From assembly GCF_000208405.1 (NCBI RefSeq), contig NC_015437.1:1605501-1669500 (forward strand): a stretch of 64,000 bases of DNA, given 5' to 3'. The notes below the pieces were generated by a model. The model did not search any database. It saw only the letters and a list, made by a program, of their open reading frames with translations, and was not told the origin of the DNA. This DNA comes from Selenomonas sputigena ATCC 35185 (GTDB taxonomy: Bacteria; Bacillota; Negativicutes; Selenomonadales; Selenomonadaceae). The position numbers and the translations under genes are program-made. The stretch's first letter is position 1, and each line of letters starts with the position of its first letter. Positions 38,443-48,686 of this stretch are shown here, one piece after another.

Positions 38443-40521
38443 TTACTCGCCCTTGTTCTTGGCGATGATAGCCTCGGCTATATTCTTAGGAACTTCATCA
38501 TAGTAAGAAACTTCCATGGAGTAGTTCCCTCGACCCTGTGTCTTGGAGCGCAGATCCGTCGAATATCCGAACATCTCGGACAGCGGAACGAACGCATTGA
38601 TGACCTGGGCACCGTTTCGCGCTTCCATGCCTTCGATGCGGCCGCGGCGCGAATTGATGTCGCCCATGACATCGCCCATATACTCTTCCGGCACAATGAC
38701 CTCGACCTTCACATAAGGCTCAAGGAGCACCGGATTCGCCTTCTCAGCGCCGTTTCTGAACGCCATCGAGCCGGCGATCTTGAACGCCATTTCCGAAGAG
38801 TCGACTTCGTGGTACGAGCCGTCGTAGACCGTGACCTTGACGTCGACCATCGGATAGCCCGCGATGACGCCGTTGTCCATAGCTTCGCGCACGCCGTTCT
38901 CGATGGGGTTGATGAACTCCTTCGGAATGACGCCGCCGACGATCTTGTTCTCGAACGTGAAGCCTTCGCCCGGCTCCTGCGGCGTGAGCTCGAGCCAGCA
39001 ATGACCGTACTGGCCATGACCACCCGACTGGCGGACGAACTTGCCCTCTGCCTTCGCAGGCTTGCGGATCGTCTCGCGGTACGCAACCTGCGGATTGCCG
39101 ACATTGCAGTCGACCTTGAACTCGCGCAGCATGCGGTCGACGATGATTTCCAAATGAAGCTCGCCCATGCCCGAGATGATCGTCTGACCCGTCTCCTGAT
39201 CCGTGCGTACACGGAACGTCGGATCTTCTTCCGCCAACTTCTGCAGGGCGATGCCCATCTTCTCCTGATCGTTCTTCGTCTTCGGCTCGACCGCGACCGA
39301 GATGACCGGGTCAGGGAACTCCATCGACTCAAGAATGATCGGCTTCGAATCGTCGCACAGCGTGTCGCCCGTCGTCGTATCCTTCAAGCCGACGGCGGCA
39401 GCGATGTCGCCGCTGTAGACCGTATCCAGCTCGGCACGGTGGTTCGCGTGCATCTGCAGGATGCGGCCGATGCGCTCCTTCTTGCCCTTCGTCGAGTTGA
39501 AGACATACGAGCCGGAAGAAAGCGTGCCCGAGTAGACGCGGAAGAACGCGAGCTTGCCGACGTAAGGATCGGCCATGATCTTGAACGCGAGCGCCGCAAA
39601 GGGGCCGTCGTCCGTCGAATCGCGATGATCCTCTTCTCCCGTATCGGGGTTGACACCCTTGATCGCGGGGATGTCGATCGGCGCAGGCATGAAGTCGACG
39701 ATTGCGTCGAGCATCGGCTGCACGCCGCGGTTGCGGTACGAAGAGCCGCATGTCACCGGCGTCATCTTGCAGGCGATCGTCGCCTTGCGGATGGCCTTAC
39801 GAATCTCATCCTCCGAGATCTCCTCGCCGCCGAGGTACTTCTCCACGAGGTCGTCATCCTCTTCGGCGACGGCTTCGAGGAGCTTGTCGCGGTACTCGTC
39901 GGCAATATCCTTCATATCATCGGGAATCGCCACCTCGTCAGCGACCTTTCCGAGGTCGTCCTCATAGATGATCGCTTCCATCTTGATGAGATCGACAATG
40001 CCGGAGAACGTATCCTCCGAGCCGATCGGCAGCTGAATTGCCACCGGATTCGCCTGCAGGCGCTCCTGCATCATCTTGATGACGTTGAAGAAATCCGCGC
40101 CCGTGATGTCCATCTTGTTGACATAAGCCATGCGTGGGACATTATACTTCTCCGCCTGGCGCCAGACCGTCTCTGTCTGAGGCTCGACGCCGCCTCTGGC
40201 CGTCAGGACGGCGACAGCGCCGTCAAGAACGCGCAGCGAGCGCTCCACCTCGACCGTGAAGTCAACGTGACCGGGCGTATCAATGATGTTGATGCGATGA
40301 TTCTTCCAATGGCAGGTCGTCGCAGCCGACGTAATCGTAATGCCGCGCTCCTGCTCCTGTGCCATCCAGTCCATCGTGGCAGCGCCATCGTGAACCTCAC
40401 CGATCTTGTGGGTGATGCCCGTATAAAAGAGGATACGCTCTGTCGTCGTTGTCTTGCCGGCATCGATGTGAGCCATGATGCCGATATTGCGAGTTTTTTC
40501 CAGAGAAAACTCTCTTGCCAC
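38443..40521 (-). CDS. fusA: Elongation factor G
   Basis: Translocase GTPase of 692 residues: G1 [17 protein letters not shown]3 DTPGHVDF, G4 NKMD, then domains II-V with the domain IV loop [10 protein letters not shown]. The start is GTG 40521. Standard str-operon position between rpsG and tuf. Confidence 0.98.
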   Translation of the reverse strand: MAREFSLEKTRNIGIMAHIDAGKTTTTERILFYTGITHKIGEVHDGAATMDWMAQEQERGITITSAATTCHWKNHRINIIDTPGHVDFTVEVERSLRVLDGAVAVLTARGGVEPQTETVWRQAEKYNVPRMAYVNKMDITGADFFNVIKMMQERLQANPVAIQLPIGSEDTFSGIVDLIKMEAIIYEDDLGKVADEVAIPDDMKDIADEYRDKLLEAVAEEDDDLVEKYLGGEEISEDEIRKAIRKATIACKMTPVTCGSSYRNRGVQPMLDAIVDFMPAPIDIPAIKGVNPDTGEEDHRDSTDDGPFAALAFKIMADPYVGKLAFFRVYSGTLSSGSYVFNSTKGKKERIGRILQMHANHRAELDTVYSGDIAAAVGLKDTTTGDTLCDDSKPIILESMEFPDPVISVAVEPKTKNDQEKMGIALQKLAEEDPTFRVRTDQETGQTIISGMGELHLEIIVDRMLREFKVDCNVGNPQVAYRETIRKPAKAEGKFVRQSGGHGQYGHCWLELTPQEPGEGFTFENKIVGGVIPKEFINPIENGVREAMDNGVIAGYPMVDVKVTVYDGSYHEVDSSEMAFKIAGSMAFRNGAEKANPVLLEPYVKVEVIVPEEYMGDVMGDINSRRGRIEGMEARNGAQVINAFVPLSEMFGYSTDLRSKTQGRGNYSMEVSYYDEVPKNIAEAIIAKNKGE

Positions 40522-40560
40522 TTATTATCGCTCCTTAACTAGTTGAGATACTGCTTGGGA

Positions 40561-41046
<486 letters not shown>

Positions 41047-41073
41047 CTATAATCTCTTCTCAGAAAAAGCGTC

Positions 41074-41451
41074 TCACTTCTTCTTCGCGCGCTTCGCGCC
41101 GTACTTCGACCTCGCCTGACCGCGATCCTGAACACCTGCCGTATCCAGCGAACCACGGATGATGTGGTAGCGAACACCAGGCAGATCCTTGACGCGGCCG
41201 CCGCGGATCAAGACAACGCTATGCTCCTGCAGATTATGGCCAATACCGGGAATGTATGCCGTCACCTCGATGCTGTTCGTCAAGCGAACACGGGCGACCT
41301 TGCGGAGAGCCGAGTTCGGCTTCTTCGGGGTCGTCGTGTAAACCCTCGTGCAGACGCCGCGCTTCTGCGGGCAATTCTTCAGTGCCGGTGCATTCGATTT
41401 CTCCTGCATGCTCTTGCGGCTCTTGCGAACCAGCTGATTGATTGTAGGCAT
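41074..41451 (-). CDS. rpsL: 30S ribosomal protein S12
   Basis: Decoding-centre protein of 125 residues. The streptomycin-related loop reads [18 protein letters not shown] and the second loop [16 protein letters not shown], both wild-type-like. ATG 41451 gives [14 protein letters not shown]. Confidence 0.98.
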   Translation of the reverse strand: MPTINQLVRKSRKSMQEKSNAPALKNCPQKRGVCTRVYTTTPKKPNSALRKVARVRLTNSIEVTAYIPGIGHNLQEHSVVLIRGGRVKDLPGVRYHIIRGSLDTAGVQDRGQARSKYGAKRAKKK

Positions 41452-41545
41452 TTGATGCACCTCCTTCCTTCATATTGAGAATTTATTATTTATAATTACT
41501 CCGCCGCAGCTCTTTGAGCCGCTCGCCTTGCGGCAGGCGAAGCAT

Positions 41546-41809
41546 TTACCGACCTGAGGCATCGCTCTTGAGTACGGCTGCCGCAGCGGCGCCGACCTCG
41601 ATGGAGCAAGCCTTTCCAAGCTCCTGCATCGTGGGAACATGCACGACTTGCACGCCAATCTCGCTCGCGAGATCGAAGAGTGGCTGCGTCACGCGTTCAT
41701 CCGCATCGTCCGCCAAAAAAACGGCATCCGTACGGCGCTTCTGCACGGCCTTCGTGACCTGCTTGACCCCGATGACCCGTTCCGCGTCCCTCAGCGATTC
41801 CAACGTCAT
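41546..41809 (-). CDS. ybxF: L7Ae/L30e family ribosomal-type protein (YbxF-like)
   Basis: An 87-residue kink-turn RNA-binding protein of the L7Ae/L30e/S12e fold. Features include ERVIGVKQVTKAVQKRRTDA, VFLADDADERV and a C-terminal GKACSIEVGAAAAAVL. In Firmicutes this gene lies between rpoC and rpsL. Here rpsL follows, but rpoC is not upstream. ATG 41809 is preceded by GGGAGGG. It heads the str operon under its own promoter. Confidence 0.88.
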   Translation of the reverse strand: MTLESLRDAERVIGVKQVTKAVQKRRTDAVFLADDADERVTQPLFDLASEIGVQVVHVPTMQELGKACSIEVGAAAAAVLKSDASGR

Positions 41810-41859
41810 GCAGCTTCCCTCCCAACGCACGATTCCTGCTCAGTGTCAGGCACCTATAT

Positions 41860-41888
41860 ATATTAGCAAAAGGAAAAAACTATGTCAA
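41860..41888 (-). promoter_or_regulatory. Sigma-A promoter of the str operon
   Basis: TTGACA (41883-41888), a 17-nt spacer and TAATAT (41860-41865) on the minus strand. It lies about 50 nt before the ybxF-like gene and can drive ybxF-rpsL-rpsG-fusA-tuf without rpoBC. Confidence 0.9.
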
Positions 41889-41981
41889 CACTTTATTTTA
41901 TCGGCATTTTTATGTACACCGCTCCTCGTGTGTCGCATATAAGAAAGGGGAACATCTTCGTGATAGCTTCATTATGGCATA

Positions 41982-42012
41982 AAAAACCGCCGTTTGAAAA
42001 AAGCGGCGAAAA
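41982..42012 (-). terminator. Terminator after the PD-(D/E)XK gene
   Basis: CGCCG and CGGCG around an 11-nt loop, followed by GTTTTTT on the minus strand. Confidence 0.6.
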
Positions 42013-42112
42013 ATACCGCAAGCGGTATAGTGTGAACATTTGGGTATGCAGCTTCCTCCATAAACGCGAAGGAGGATCACTCACGGGAAGTGTCCCCCCT
42101 TCGCTGCTGCTC

Positions 42113-42970
42113 TTACAGCGTCGCCTGCAGCATCTTCTTATACGACGGCTGCTCCGCCTGCGGTATGCCGATCATCTCAAGAGCCTGTTCGACAGGAATC
42201 TGCGATTGCATGACCAGTCGGCGAAGAATCGCCACGCGCTCATCCCGCTGTCCTTCCTTGCGACCTTCACGACGACCTTCACGACGACCTTCCGCACGAC
42301 CTTCCTTGCGTTCTTCCATCATCTTCATCGCAAACGTCATGTAATTCACCCTCTCTCCTTCCTCAAGTTTGACTTTCCGAATTTCTTCTTCAATTTCCTG
42401 CACAAGGCTGTTGTCCGTAACTACACCATCAACATACCGTAAAAACGCCTTGATTGTATCTGTGATGTCACCAATCGTCCCTTTCGTATTGAGAAATATT
42501 TTTGTCGCTCCATCCCGTAATTCTAGCTCCTTATTCTCCATGCAAAGGTTTTCAAACGTATAGATATAACGACCTTCACCAAAGGGATCAAATGGGCAAA
42601 TGAAGATGATGATCGTCTTGTTCAGCTCATCGTAATCTGCTCCTGCTGCAAGCAAATCAGCATCCATCATGGACTGATAATACCGCACCCTCTTGAAAAG
42701 CGCATCGCCCTCAAGCCGACGAACTTGCATCTCGATGTTATATACGGTATCCTTCTCATCCTTGACATAGACATCCAATCGTATTCCCTTGCTTCGATAA
42801 GGGGCCGCTATGGACTTTTCCGTTTCCAAATACCGAATCTTCGCAATCCTTATGCGAAGCGTGCCTTCAAGCATCTTTTTGCAAATGCGCCTGCTCTTCA
42901 TGACGAGTTTGAACATGTAATCGTCGCGAATCGTCAATTCTTCCCACGGTTTGATCTTGTAGCCATCCAT
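42113..42970 (-). CDS. PD-(D/E)XK nuclease family protein (Rpn/transposase-like)
   Basis: A 285-residue protein of the family often annotated as putative transposase (PDDEXK_2/Rpn). The N-terminus has DDYMFKLVMK; the nuclease core is visible as IRLDVYVKDEKDTVYNIEMQ, with D...ExQ, followed by KRVRYYQSMMDADLL. The tail contains a degenerate repeat (KEGRAEGRREGRREGRKEG), coded by 12-bp units near 42240-42315, and ends AEQPSYKKMLQATL. ATG 42970 follows AGAGGTGG. Base composition looks lower in GC than its neighbours. Rpn-type members have been linked to RecA-independent recombination; this gene's role is unknown. Confidence 0.85.
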   Translation of the reverse strand: MDGYKIKPWEELTIRDDYMFKLVMKSRRICKKMLEGTLRIRIAKIRYLETEKSIAAPYRSKGIRLDVYVKDEKDTVYNIEMQVRRLEGDALFKRVRYYQSMMDADLLAAGADYDELNKTIIIFICPFDPFGEGRYIYTFENLCMENKELELRDGATKIFLNTKGTIGDITDTIKAFLRYVDGVVTDNSLVQEIEEEIRKVKLEEGERVNYMTFAMKMMEERKEGRAEGRREGRREGRKEGQRDERVAILRRLVMQSQIPVEQALEMIGIPQAEQPSYKKMLQATL

Positions 42971-42989
42971 ATTGCCACCTCTTTTCTTC

Positions 42990-43018
42990 ATTGTACGAAT
43001 TTTTGCGATACAAGGCAA
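42990..43018 (-). promoter_or_regulatory. Promoter of the PD-(D/E)XK gene
   Basis: TTGCCT (43013-43018), a 17-nt spacer and TACAAT (42990-42995) on the minus strand, with a short leader before ATG 42970. Confidence 0.75.
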
Positions 43019-43019
43019 G

Positions 43020-43061
43020 AAAAATCGCACAAAAACGCCCATTCACGAACGTTTTTGTGCG
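43020..43061 (-). terminator. Terminator after cas6, end of the rib operon
   Basis: A 12-bp stem CGCACAAAAACG/CGTTTTTGTGCG followed by ATTTTT on the minus strand. Confidence 0.87.
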
Positions 43062-43107
43062 CCAATACGAATCTTGCTGCATCAACCGTACGCAACAGAC
43101 TCATTCT

Positions 43108-43911
43108 TCACCGATACGCGACCCTAGTCTCGCCGAAGCCTTGTCCCGTAAGTCTGCCGACGCCGGAGAAGTTGGCGAATTGGGCGAGGAGAAGGAGTGC
43201 GTGCTGCTCTTCCTCATCAAGAGCCGTGACATCGTAGCTGAACCTGCCCGAAAACGCGAGCATGCCGCGGTCGCCGCCGAAGTAGACGCGGCGCGAGCTG
43301 CCGTGCCATTCTGCCAGAAGCGCCCTCGCCGCCGCCTCGCGAATCCAGGCGCGATCCATCTCCACGGGCATGGCGGCTTGCTGCCATTTGTCGGAAAGCG
43401 ACGAGAAGATGAAGACGGGATCGGGCGTCGGATAGTCCTTGTCGTCGCGGCGAAAGGCGACGGGCGAGAGGAAGCGCAAACGGATCTCCGCGATGCGTCC
43501 TGCGCCAAGCGCCGCGCCGACAAGCTCCATCTCATCGACGACGCCCGAATCCTCCGTGCCGTCTACCTTGACTTCCTCGACGCGAAGCGGCAAATTCCCC
43601 GCTTGCAGAACCTCGCCCGTGCGAACATGGAGCGCCGCCCGCAATACGTCCTCCCGAAGCGCCGTGACGCGCCAGCTCAGGCTCTCGCCCCTGGCGACCG
43701 CACGATAGCCGCCCTCATCTTTTCCCTGCCGCTGTTTGAGGAGCGACACGGTGAACGGCTTTACGTTAAGCGCCTCATGGACATAGGCGGAAAGCTCCGC
43801 CGAATACTCTTCCATGATCTTGAAGAACAGCCCATGCAGCCAGCGCCCGTGAAAAACCGGCACACGGGCAGTATCTTCCGCCCGCAGCCGATAGACGACA
43901 GCGCCGATCAT
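43108..43911 (-). CDS. cas6: CRISPR-associated endoribonuclease Cas6
   Basis: Cas6 cleaves CRISPR precursor RNA within each repeat. The N-terminus MIGAVVYRLRAEDTARVP, then HGRWLHGLFFKIMEE, matches the first ferredoxin-like domain. The C-terminal glycine-rich loop GVGRLTGQGFGETRV is the family hallmark. Total 267 residues from ATG 43911, chosen for family length and AGGAGG 11 nt upstream; ATG 43920 and TTG 43944 are also in frame. The long frame touches the end of yfcE. No repeat-spacer array or other cas gene is in the window. Either it serves an array elsewhere or it has been recruited to another RNA. Confidence 0.86.
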   Translation of the reverse strand: MIGAVVYRLRAEDTARVPVFHGRWLHGLFFKIMEEYSAELSAYVHEALNVKPFTVSLLKQRQGKDEGGYRAVARGESLSWRVTALREDVLRAALHVRTGEVLQAGNLPLRVEEVKVDGTEDSGVVDEMELVGAALGAGRIAEIRLRFLSPVAFRRDDKDYPTPDPVFIFSSLSDKWQQAAMPVEMDRAWIREAAARALLAEWHGSSRRVYFGGDRGMLAFSGRFSYDVTALDEEEQHALLLLAQFANFSGVGRLTGQGFGETRVAYR

Positions 43912-43940
43912 TTGCCTCATTCCCTCCTGCGCCGCATCTT

Positions 43941-44498
43941 TCAAAATTTCAATTCCATCAGCACCTCGTCCGTATCGAGGTCGAGGATCGCAATCTTTTC
44001 ATCCGTCATCAAAGCGATGGTCGCCCTGCCGTCCTCTCGCTTCGACAGAGACGGCGAGCCGGGATTGACGAACACGGTCGCGCCGCGTTTTTCGAGGACG
44101 TTCGTGTGGATGTGCCCCGTGATGAAGACGTCGGCGCGCATCGTGCGTGCCGCCTCGTCCTTGGCGGCGTCACTCTCGATGAGATGCCCGTGCGTCGCGA
44201 CAATGCGCTTGCCGCCCGCAAAAGCGTAGGCGTAGGGCGCTTGGATCGGCGTCTTGAGCACGAGCTGATCGACCTCGGAGTCGCAGTTGCCGCGGCAGAT
44301 AAGGACGGGCGGCACGCTCTCGTTGATCTTATCGGCGAGCCCGGCGGGGTTGTAATCTTCGAGCATCGGATTGCGCGGGCCGTGATAGAGCACGTCGCCT
44401 GCGTGGATGATGAGGTCGGCGTCGGAAAAGTGCTTTTCATAGGCAAGTTCCCAACGCTTCTCACAGCCGTGCGTGTCGCTGATGATGCCGATTTTCAT
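43941..44498 (-). CDS. yfcE: Metallophosphoesterase, YfcE/MJ0936 family
   Basis: A 185-residue phosphodiesterase of the calcineurin-like fold. The two-metal ligands are visible in IISDTHG, HAGDV, RGNCD, ATHGH and TGHIHTN, and VNPGSPS is typical of the MJ0936 branch. The physiological substrate is unknown. It lies 12 bp after ribH and runs into cas6, so it belongs to the rib transcription unit. Confidence 0.92.
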   Translation of the reverse strand: MKIGIISDTHGCEKRWELAYEKHFSDADLIIHAGDVLYHGPRNPMLEDYNPAGLADKINESVPPVLICRGNCDSEVDQLVLKTPIQAPYAYAFAGGKRIVATHGHLIESDAAKDEAARTMRADVFITGHIHTNVLEKRGATVFVNPGSPSLSKREDGRATIALMTDEKIAILDLDTDEVLMELKF

Positions 44499-44510
44499 GA
44501 CCTCGCCCCC

Positions 44511-44978
44511 TCAGCCGATCTTCTTCAGCAGGCTTGCGAGTTCCATCGCCGCCATGGCGCAGTCCGCACCCTTGTTGCCCGCCTTCGTGCCCGCACGCTC
44601 GATCGCCTGCTCGATGTTCTCCGTCGTCAGAACGCCGAAGAGCGTCGGCACGCCCGTCGAAAGCCCGACCTGCGCGACGCCTTTCGACACCTCGCTGCAG
44701 ACGTAGTCGTAATGCGTCGTCGCACCGCGAATGACCGCACCAAGGCAAATCACGGCATCGTATTTGCCGCTCTCGGCCATCTTCTTGGCAACAATCGGAA
44801 TTTCGAACGCGCCCGGCACCCATGCGACGTCGATGTCATCTTCCTTCGTCTCATGACGATGCAGCGCATCGAGCGCACCGCCCAAGAGCTTGCTCGTGAT
44901 GAACTCATTGAAGCGAGCCGCCACGATGCCGATATGAAGTCCCTTGCCTGTAATGAAGCCTTCGATCGTCTTTGCCAT
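44511..44978 (-). CDS. ribH: 6,7-dimethyl-8-ribityllumazine synthase
   Basis: Condenses the pyrimidinedione intermediate with dihydroxybutanone phosphate in the penultimate riboflavin step. The 155 residues show the substrate motifs WVPGAFEIP and [14 protein letters not shown], with the catalytic His. It lies 12 bp after the DJ-1/PfpI-like gene and 12 bp before yfcE. Confidence 0.97.
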   Translation of the reverse strand: MAKTIEGFITGKGLHIGIVAARFNEFITSKLLGGALDALHRHETKEDDIDVAWVPGAFEIPIVAKKMAESGKYDAVICLGAVIRGATTHYDYVCSEVSKGVAQVGLSTGVPTLFGVLTTENIEQAIERAGTKAGNKGADCAMAAMELASLLKKIG

Positions 44979-44990
44979 GATTATCTCCCC

Positions 44991-45605
44991 TTAATTCTGC
45001 ATCATCGTTACAAAACGATTATGCATAGCCGTATTATAGTACCCTAATTTATGTAAAGCATACCAGTCCTCGATCAGAGCCTCATCCGCAACATGCAATG
45101 CGAGCAAGACTTCTCGGGCAAATTCCAACGGTGCAGAACCATTGGCTGTAACCGTATTCTTGTCACAAACCGCCTGTTTGGGCTGAAAATGCGCCGCACC
45201 TTTATACTGCGAATCTCCCCACTGCAGCTCAGACAAACTGTTTCCCGTGTGCTTCACAGCATTCAAAGCACCCGCCACAGCTAAAAATCCTACTGCATCA
45301 CAAATACCGCCTAACAATCTGCCATTTTGCGAACAATGCGTTACCAGAGGAAACAGTTTCCGTGCGCGTTCTTCACGCCACCGCATTCCTCCAATTAAAA
45401 GCAATGCCGCATAATCGTCTGGCACAGTATCTATCGTATAGTCCGGTATCGTCTGAAGTCCACCGATGGAGCGCACACTTTGTGCCGAAAGCGAAACCGT
45501 CTTGATTTCAAATTTTCCTTGACCAAGCAGGTGAACCCCCGACGAGATATACGCAGCTTCCCAATCAGCATATTCTTCAAGAAGCACCAATAGAATTGTT
45601 TCCAT
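44991..45605 (-). CDS. DJ-1/PfpI family protein inserted in the rib operon
   Basis: A 204-residue protein of the class I amidotransferase-like DJ-1/PfpI fold. METILLVLLEEYADWEAAYI forms the first strand with the conserved Glu, LLIGGMRW follows, and GGICDAVGFLA provides the nucleophile-elbow Cys. Family members include proteases, deglycases and chaperones; the function here is not clear. The DNA is visibly richer in A and T than ribBA and ribH around it, which suggests acquisition. ATG 45605 follows GGGAG. Gaps are 36 bp to ribBA and 12 bp to ribH. Confidence 0.87.
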   Translation of the reverse strand: METILLVLLEEYADWEAAYISSGVHLLGQGKFEIKTVSLSAQSVRSIGGLQTIPDYTIDTVPDDYAALLLIGGMRWREERARKLFPLVTHCSQNGRLLGGICDAVGFLAVAGALNAVKHTGNSLSELQWGDSQYKGAAHFQPKQAVCDKNTVTANGSAPLEFAREVLLALHVADEALIEDWYALHKLGYYNTAMHNRFVTMMQN

Positions 45606-45641
45606 TATTTTTCTCCCATGCTTCAAACCACGAAGTCATTA

Positions 45642-46856
45642 TCATTTCCCCAGATCTTCATCGTTCAAAAGGTGCCCCATCTTGACTTTCTTGACGCTCA
45701 AGTAGCGCTTGTCGAACTTATTCGCCTTGACGACGAGCGGCACGCGTTCGACGATTTCGAGGTTGTAGCCCTCAAGTCCCGCGCGCTTGGCGGGATTGTT
45801 CGTCATGAGGCGGATGCTCGTGAGGCCGAGGTCGGAGAGGATCTGTGCGCCGATGCCGTAGTCGCGGAGGTCGGGCGCGAATCCCAGCTCGACGTTCGCC
45901 TCGACCGTGTCTGCCCCCTTATCCTGCAGTTCGTAAGCGCGCATCTTGTTTGCGAGGCCGATGCCGCGCCCCTCCTGGCGCATGTAGAGCACGACGCCTT
46001 CGCCTTCCTTCTCGATGTTCTTCAAGGCGATGGCAAGCTGGTCGCCGCAGTCGCAGCGCAGCGAGCCGAGCGCGTCGCCCGTCAGGCATTCGGAGTGGAC
46101 GCGCACGAGCACGTTCTTCTTGCCCGCCACATCGCCCTTGACGACGGCGATGTGGCACTTGCCGTCGAGCGCACTCTCATACGCCTTGATACGGAAATGA
46201 CCGTAGCGGCTCGGGAAGTCGACGTCGGCAACTTGCTTGACGAAGCTCTCCGTGCGCTTGCGGTACTCGATGAGCGACTTGACCGTGATGATGTTGAGTC
46301 CGTGCTTTTTTGCAAATTCTTTCAGCTCTGGCGTGCGCATCATGTGCCCGTCGTCCGCCATGATCTCACAACAAAGTCCCGCGGGATAGAATCCCGCCAA
46401 GCGTGCGAGATCCGTCGTCGCCTCCGTGTGGCCCGTGCGCCGCAGCACGCCGCCCTCGACGGAGCGCAGAGGGAACACATGACCGGGACGGCGGAAGGAC
46501 GAAGGCTTCGCTTTCGGATCGAGCAGGAGCTTGATCGTCTGGCAGCGCTCAAACGCTGAAATGCCCGTTTCCGTATGATAGGCGTCGATGGAAACCGTGA
46601 ACGCCGTTTCGTGATTGTCCGTATTGTTCGCGACCATCTGCCCGATATTCAGCTCGTCGAGGCGCTTGCCGTCGATCGGCGTGCAGATCAGCCCCTTCGC
46701 GTACTTCGCCATGAAATTGATGTCCTCGGGCTTGACCGTCGCTGCCGCGATGATGAGATCGCCCTCGTTCTCGCGATCTTCGTCATCCACGACGACGACC
46801 ATCCTGCCGTACTTGATATCCTCGATTGCCTGCTCCACCGTTGCAAAATCTGACAT
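45642..46856 (-). CDS. ribBA: Bifunctional DHBP synthase / GTP cyclohydrolase II
   Basis: Makes 3,4-dihydroxy-2-butanone 4-phosphate from ribulose 5-phosphate and opens GTP, the two entry reactions of riboflavin synthesis. The 404 residues split into RibB ([24 protein letters not shown]) and RibA with zinc cysteines [20 protein letters not shown] and [12 protein letters not shown] 46856 follows AAGGAGAT. The fusion is typical of Firmicutes. Confidence 0.97.
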   Translation of the reverse strand: MSDFATVEQAIEDIKYGRMVVVVDDEDRENEGDLIIAAATVKPEDINFMAKYAKGLICTPIDGKRLDELNIGQMVANNTDNHETAFTVSIDAYHTETGISAFERCQTIKLLLDPKAKPSSFRRPGHVFPLRSVEGGVLRRTGHTEATTDLARLAGFYPAGLCCEIMADDGHMMRTPELKEFAKKHGLNIITVKSLIEYRKRTESFVKQVADVDFPSRYGHFRIKAYESALDGKCHIAVVKGDVAGKKNVLVRVHSECLTGDALGSLRCDCGDQLAIALKNIEKEGEGVVLYMRQEGRGIGLANKMRAYELQDKGADTVEANVELGFAPDLRDYGIGAQILSDLGLTSIRLMTNNPAKRAGLEGYNLEIVERVPLVVKANKFDKRYLSVKKVKMGHLLNDEDLGK

Positions 46857-46906
46857 ATTGCTGCATCTCCTTATCTCTGGGAAGTACGGATACATCCGAC
46901 ACTCCC

Positions 46907-47560
46907 TTAAAATCCCTGCTGTCGCAGGAAATCCATCGTTATTTTGCCCGCGCTCCTCGGCGCGTCGCTATCTCCCCTTGTGCGCGCTCCCGGAAAAAGT
47001 TTCTCCACGTACTTGCCGAGGATGTCCGTCTCGATATTCAACCGGCTGCCCATGCGCTTTTCGCGCAGATTCGTGATCTCACGCGTATGCGGAATCAAGC
47101 TGACCGTAAAGTCCGCCGCACTCACGCACGCAACCGTGAGGCTGATGCCGTCGAGCGCGACCGAGCCTTTCTCCACAACATAGCGCAGGACGTCGGCACT
47201 TGCACGCACCGTCAAGAGGATGGCGTTTCCCTCCTCCTGCATGGCGGCGATCGTGCCCACACCGTCGATATGGCCGCTGACGATGTGACCGCCAAGGCGG
47301 CTTCGAAGCGTCAGGGCGCGTTCCAAGTTTACGCGGCTGCCGCGCTTCAGCTCTGCAAGCGACGTGCGTCGGACCGTCTCGGGCATGACGTCTGCCGTGA
47401 AGTGCGCCGCATCGAAGTGCGTGACCGTCAGGCAGATGCCGTTGACCGCGATGCTGTCGCCGAGCGCGACGTCTTCGAGCACCTTTTCAGCGCGTATGGC
47501 GATCTCACCGCCCGCAAGGCGCTCCAATGCGCCGACCTCTTCAATAATTCCTGTAAACAA
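46907..47560 (-). CDS. ribE: Riboflavin synthase alpha subunit
   Basis: Dismutates two lumazine molecules to riboflavin. The 217 residues consist of two homologous barrels, with [15 protein letters not shown] at the start and [13 protein letters not shown] later. TTG 47560 starts 3 bp after ribD. Confidence 0.97.
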   Translation of the reverse strand: MFTGIIEEVGALERLAGGEIAIRAEKVLEDVALGDSIAVNGICLTVTHFDAAHFTADVMPETVRRTSLAELKRGSRVNLERALTLRSRLGGHIVSGHIDGVGTIAAMQEEGNAILLTVRASADVLRYVVEKGSVALDGISLTVACVSAADFTVSLIPHTREITNLREKRMGSRLNIETDILGKYVEKLFPGARTRGDSDAPRSAGKITMDFLRQQGF

Positions 47561-47563
47561 AGG

Positions 47564-48667
47564 CTACCTCGCCTCCTTCGCCACATAGCCCGTGAGGAGG
47601 ATGTCCGCTCCGACCTGCTCCGCCGTCAATCTTGTCAGAACTGCGGCATCGGCAAGCTCGGCGAATCCCGCCCCCTCGACGGGCGTCAGAGCCGCCTTGC
47701 CGCCCACGATCTTCGGTGCGATGAAGGCATGAATCTTGTCTACCAGCCCCGCCGCCAAGAGCGAGAAGTTCAGCGTGCCGCCGCCCTCGACAAAGACGGA
47801 GGTCATGTCGCGCGCCGCGAGCAGGCGCATCAGCGTCGCGAGGTCGACGCGCTCGCCCTCGCCCGCACGCACGACCTCGACGCCCGCCGCTTCCAAAGCT
47901 GCACAGCGCTCCTCAGGCGCGGCGCATGTCACGGCGACGAGTGTCTTCGCCGCACCGTCCTGTACGACCGTCGCCGCGAGCGGCGTGCGCGCGCGGCTGT
48001 CGACGATGACGCGCACGGGATTCCTGCCCGTACCGTCCACCAACCGCGTCGTCAGCGATGGATCGTCGGCGAGCACCGTGCCGATGCCGACGACGATGGC
48101 GTCCGCCACGTCGCGCATCTCATGCACGCGCCGCCGCGCCGCTTCGCCCGTGATCCATTGCGATTTCCCCGCCGCCGTCGCGATCTTGCCGTCGAGCGTC
48201 ATCGCCGTCTTGAGCGTGACAAACGGCAGTTTCTCTGTCACCCATTTGAGATATGCTTCATTGAGTCGCCGCGCCTCTTCAGCGAGCACGCCGACCGTCA
48301 CCTCGACGCCCGCCGCTTCGAGCATCGCCTTGCCCTTGCCTGCAACGAGCGGATTCGGGTCGAGCATCGCGGTGACGACGCGCTTGACGCCCGCCTTGAC
48401 GAGCGCTTCGGCGCATGGCCCCGTGCGCCCGTGGTGCGAGCACGGCTCCAGCGTCACATAAACAGTCGCACCGTGCGCGAGATCACCCGCCATGGCGAGC
48501 GCATGCACCTCGGCGTGCGGCGTGCCCGCCTTGCGATGCCAGCCCGCGCCGACGATGCGCCCCTCGCGTACGATGACGGCACCGACAAGCGGATTCGGCG
48601 CGGTGCGGCCACGCGCATTCGCAGCGAGCAGGAGCGCCTCGCGCATGAAGTCCTCGTCCTGCTGCAT
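47564..48667 (-). CDS. ribD: Bifunctional riboflavin deaminase-reductase
   Basis: Deaminates and reduces the pyrimidine intermediate of riboflavin synthesis. The N-terminal cytidine-deaminase domain has HAEVHAL and PCSHHGRTGPC zinc ligands. The C-terminal reductase has KTAMTLDGKIAT and FVEGGGTLNFSLL. The product has 367 residues. It is the first gene after the FMN riboswitch, and a 108-bp repeat sits in its immediate leader. Confidence 0.97.
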   Translation of the reverse strand: MQQDEDFMREALLLAANARGRTAPNPLVGAVIVREGRIVGAGWHRKAGTPHAEVHALAMAGDLAHGATVYVTLEPCSHHGRTGPCAEALVKAGVKRVVTAMLDPNPLVAGKGKAMLEAAGVEVTVGVLAEEARRLNEAYLKWVTEKLPFVTLKTAMTLDGKIATAAGKSQWITGEAARRRVHEMRDVADAIVVGIGTVLADDPSLTTRLVDGTGRNPVRVIVDSRARTPLAATVVQDGAAKTLVAVTCAAPEERCAALEAAGVEVVRAGEGERVDLATLMRLLAARDMTSVFVEGGGTLNFSLLAAGLVDKIHAFIAPKIVGGKAALTPVEGAGFAELADAAVLTRLTAEQVGADILLTGYVAKEAR

Positions 48668-48686
48668 CTCTCCGCCTCCTTCCTGT

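Noticed and set aside
42240-42315. Microsatellite as a separate element
   Set aside because: The 12-bp units lie within the charged tail of the PD-(D/E)XK protein and keep its frame, a common feature of the family.
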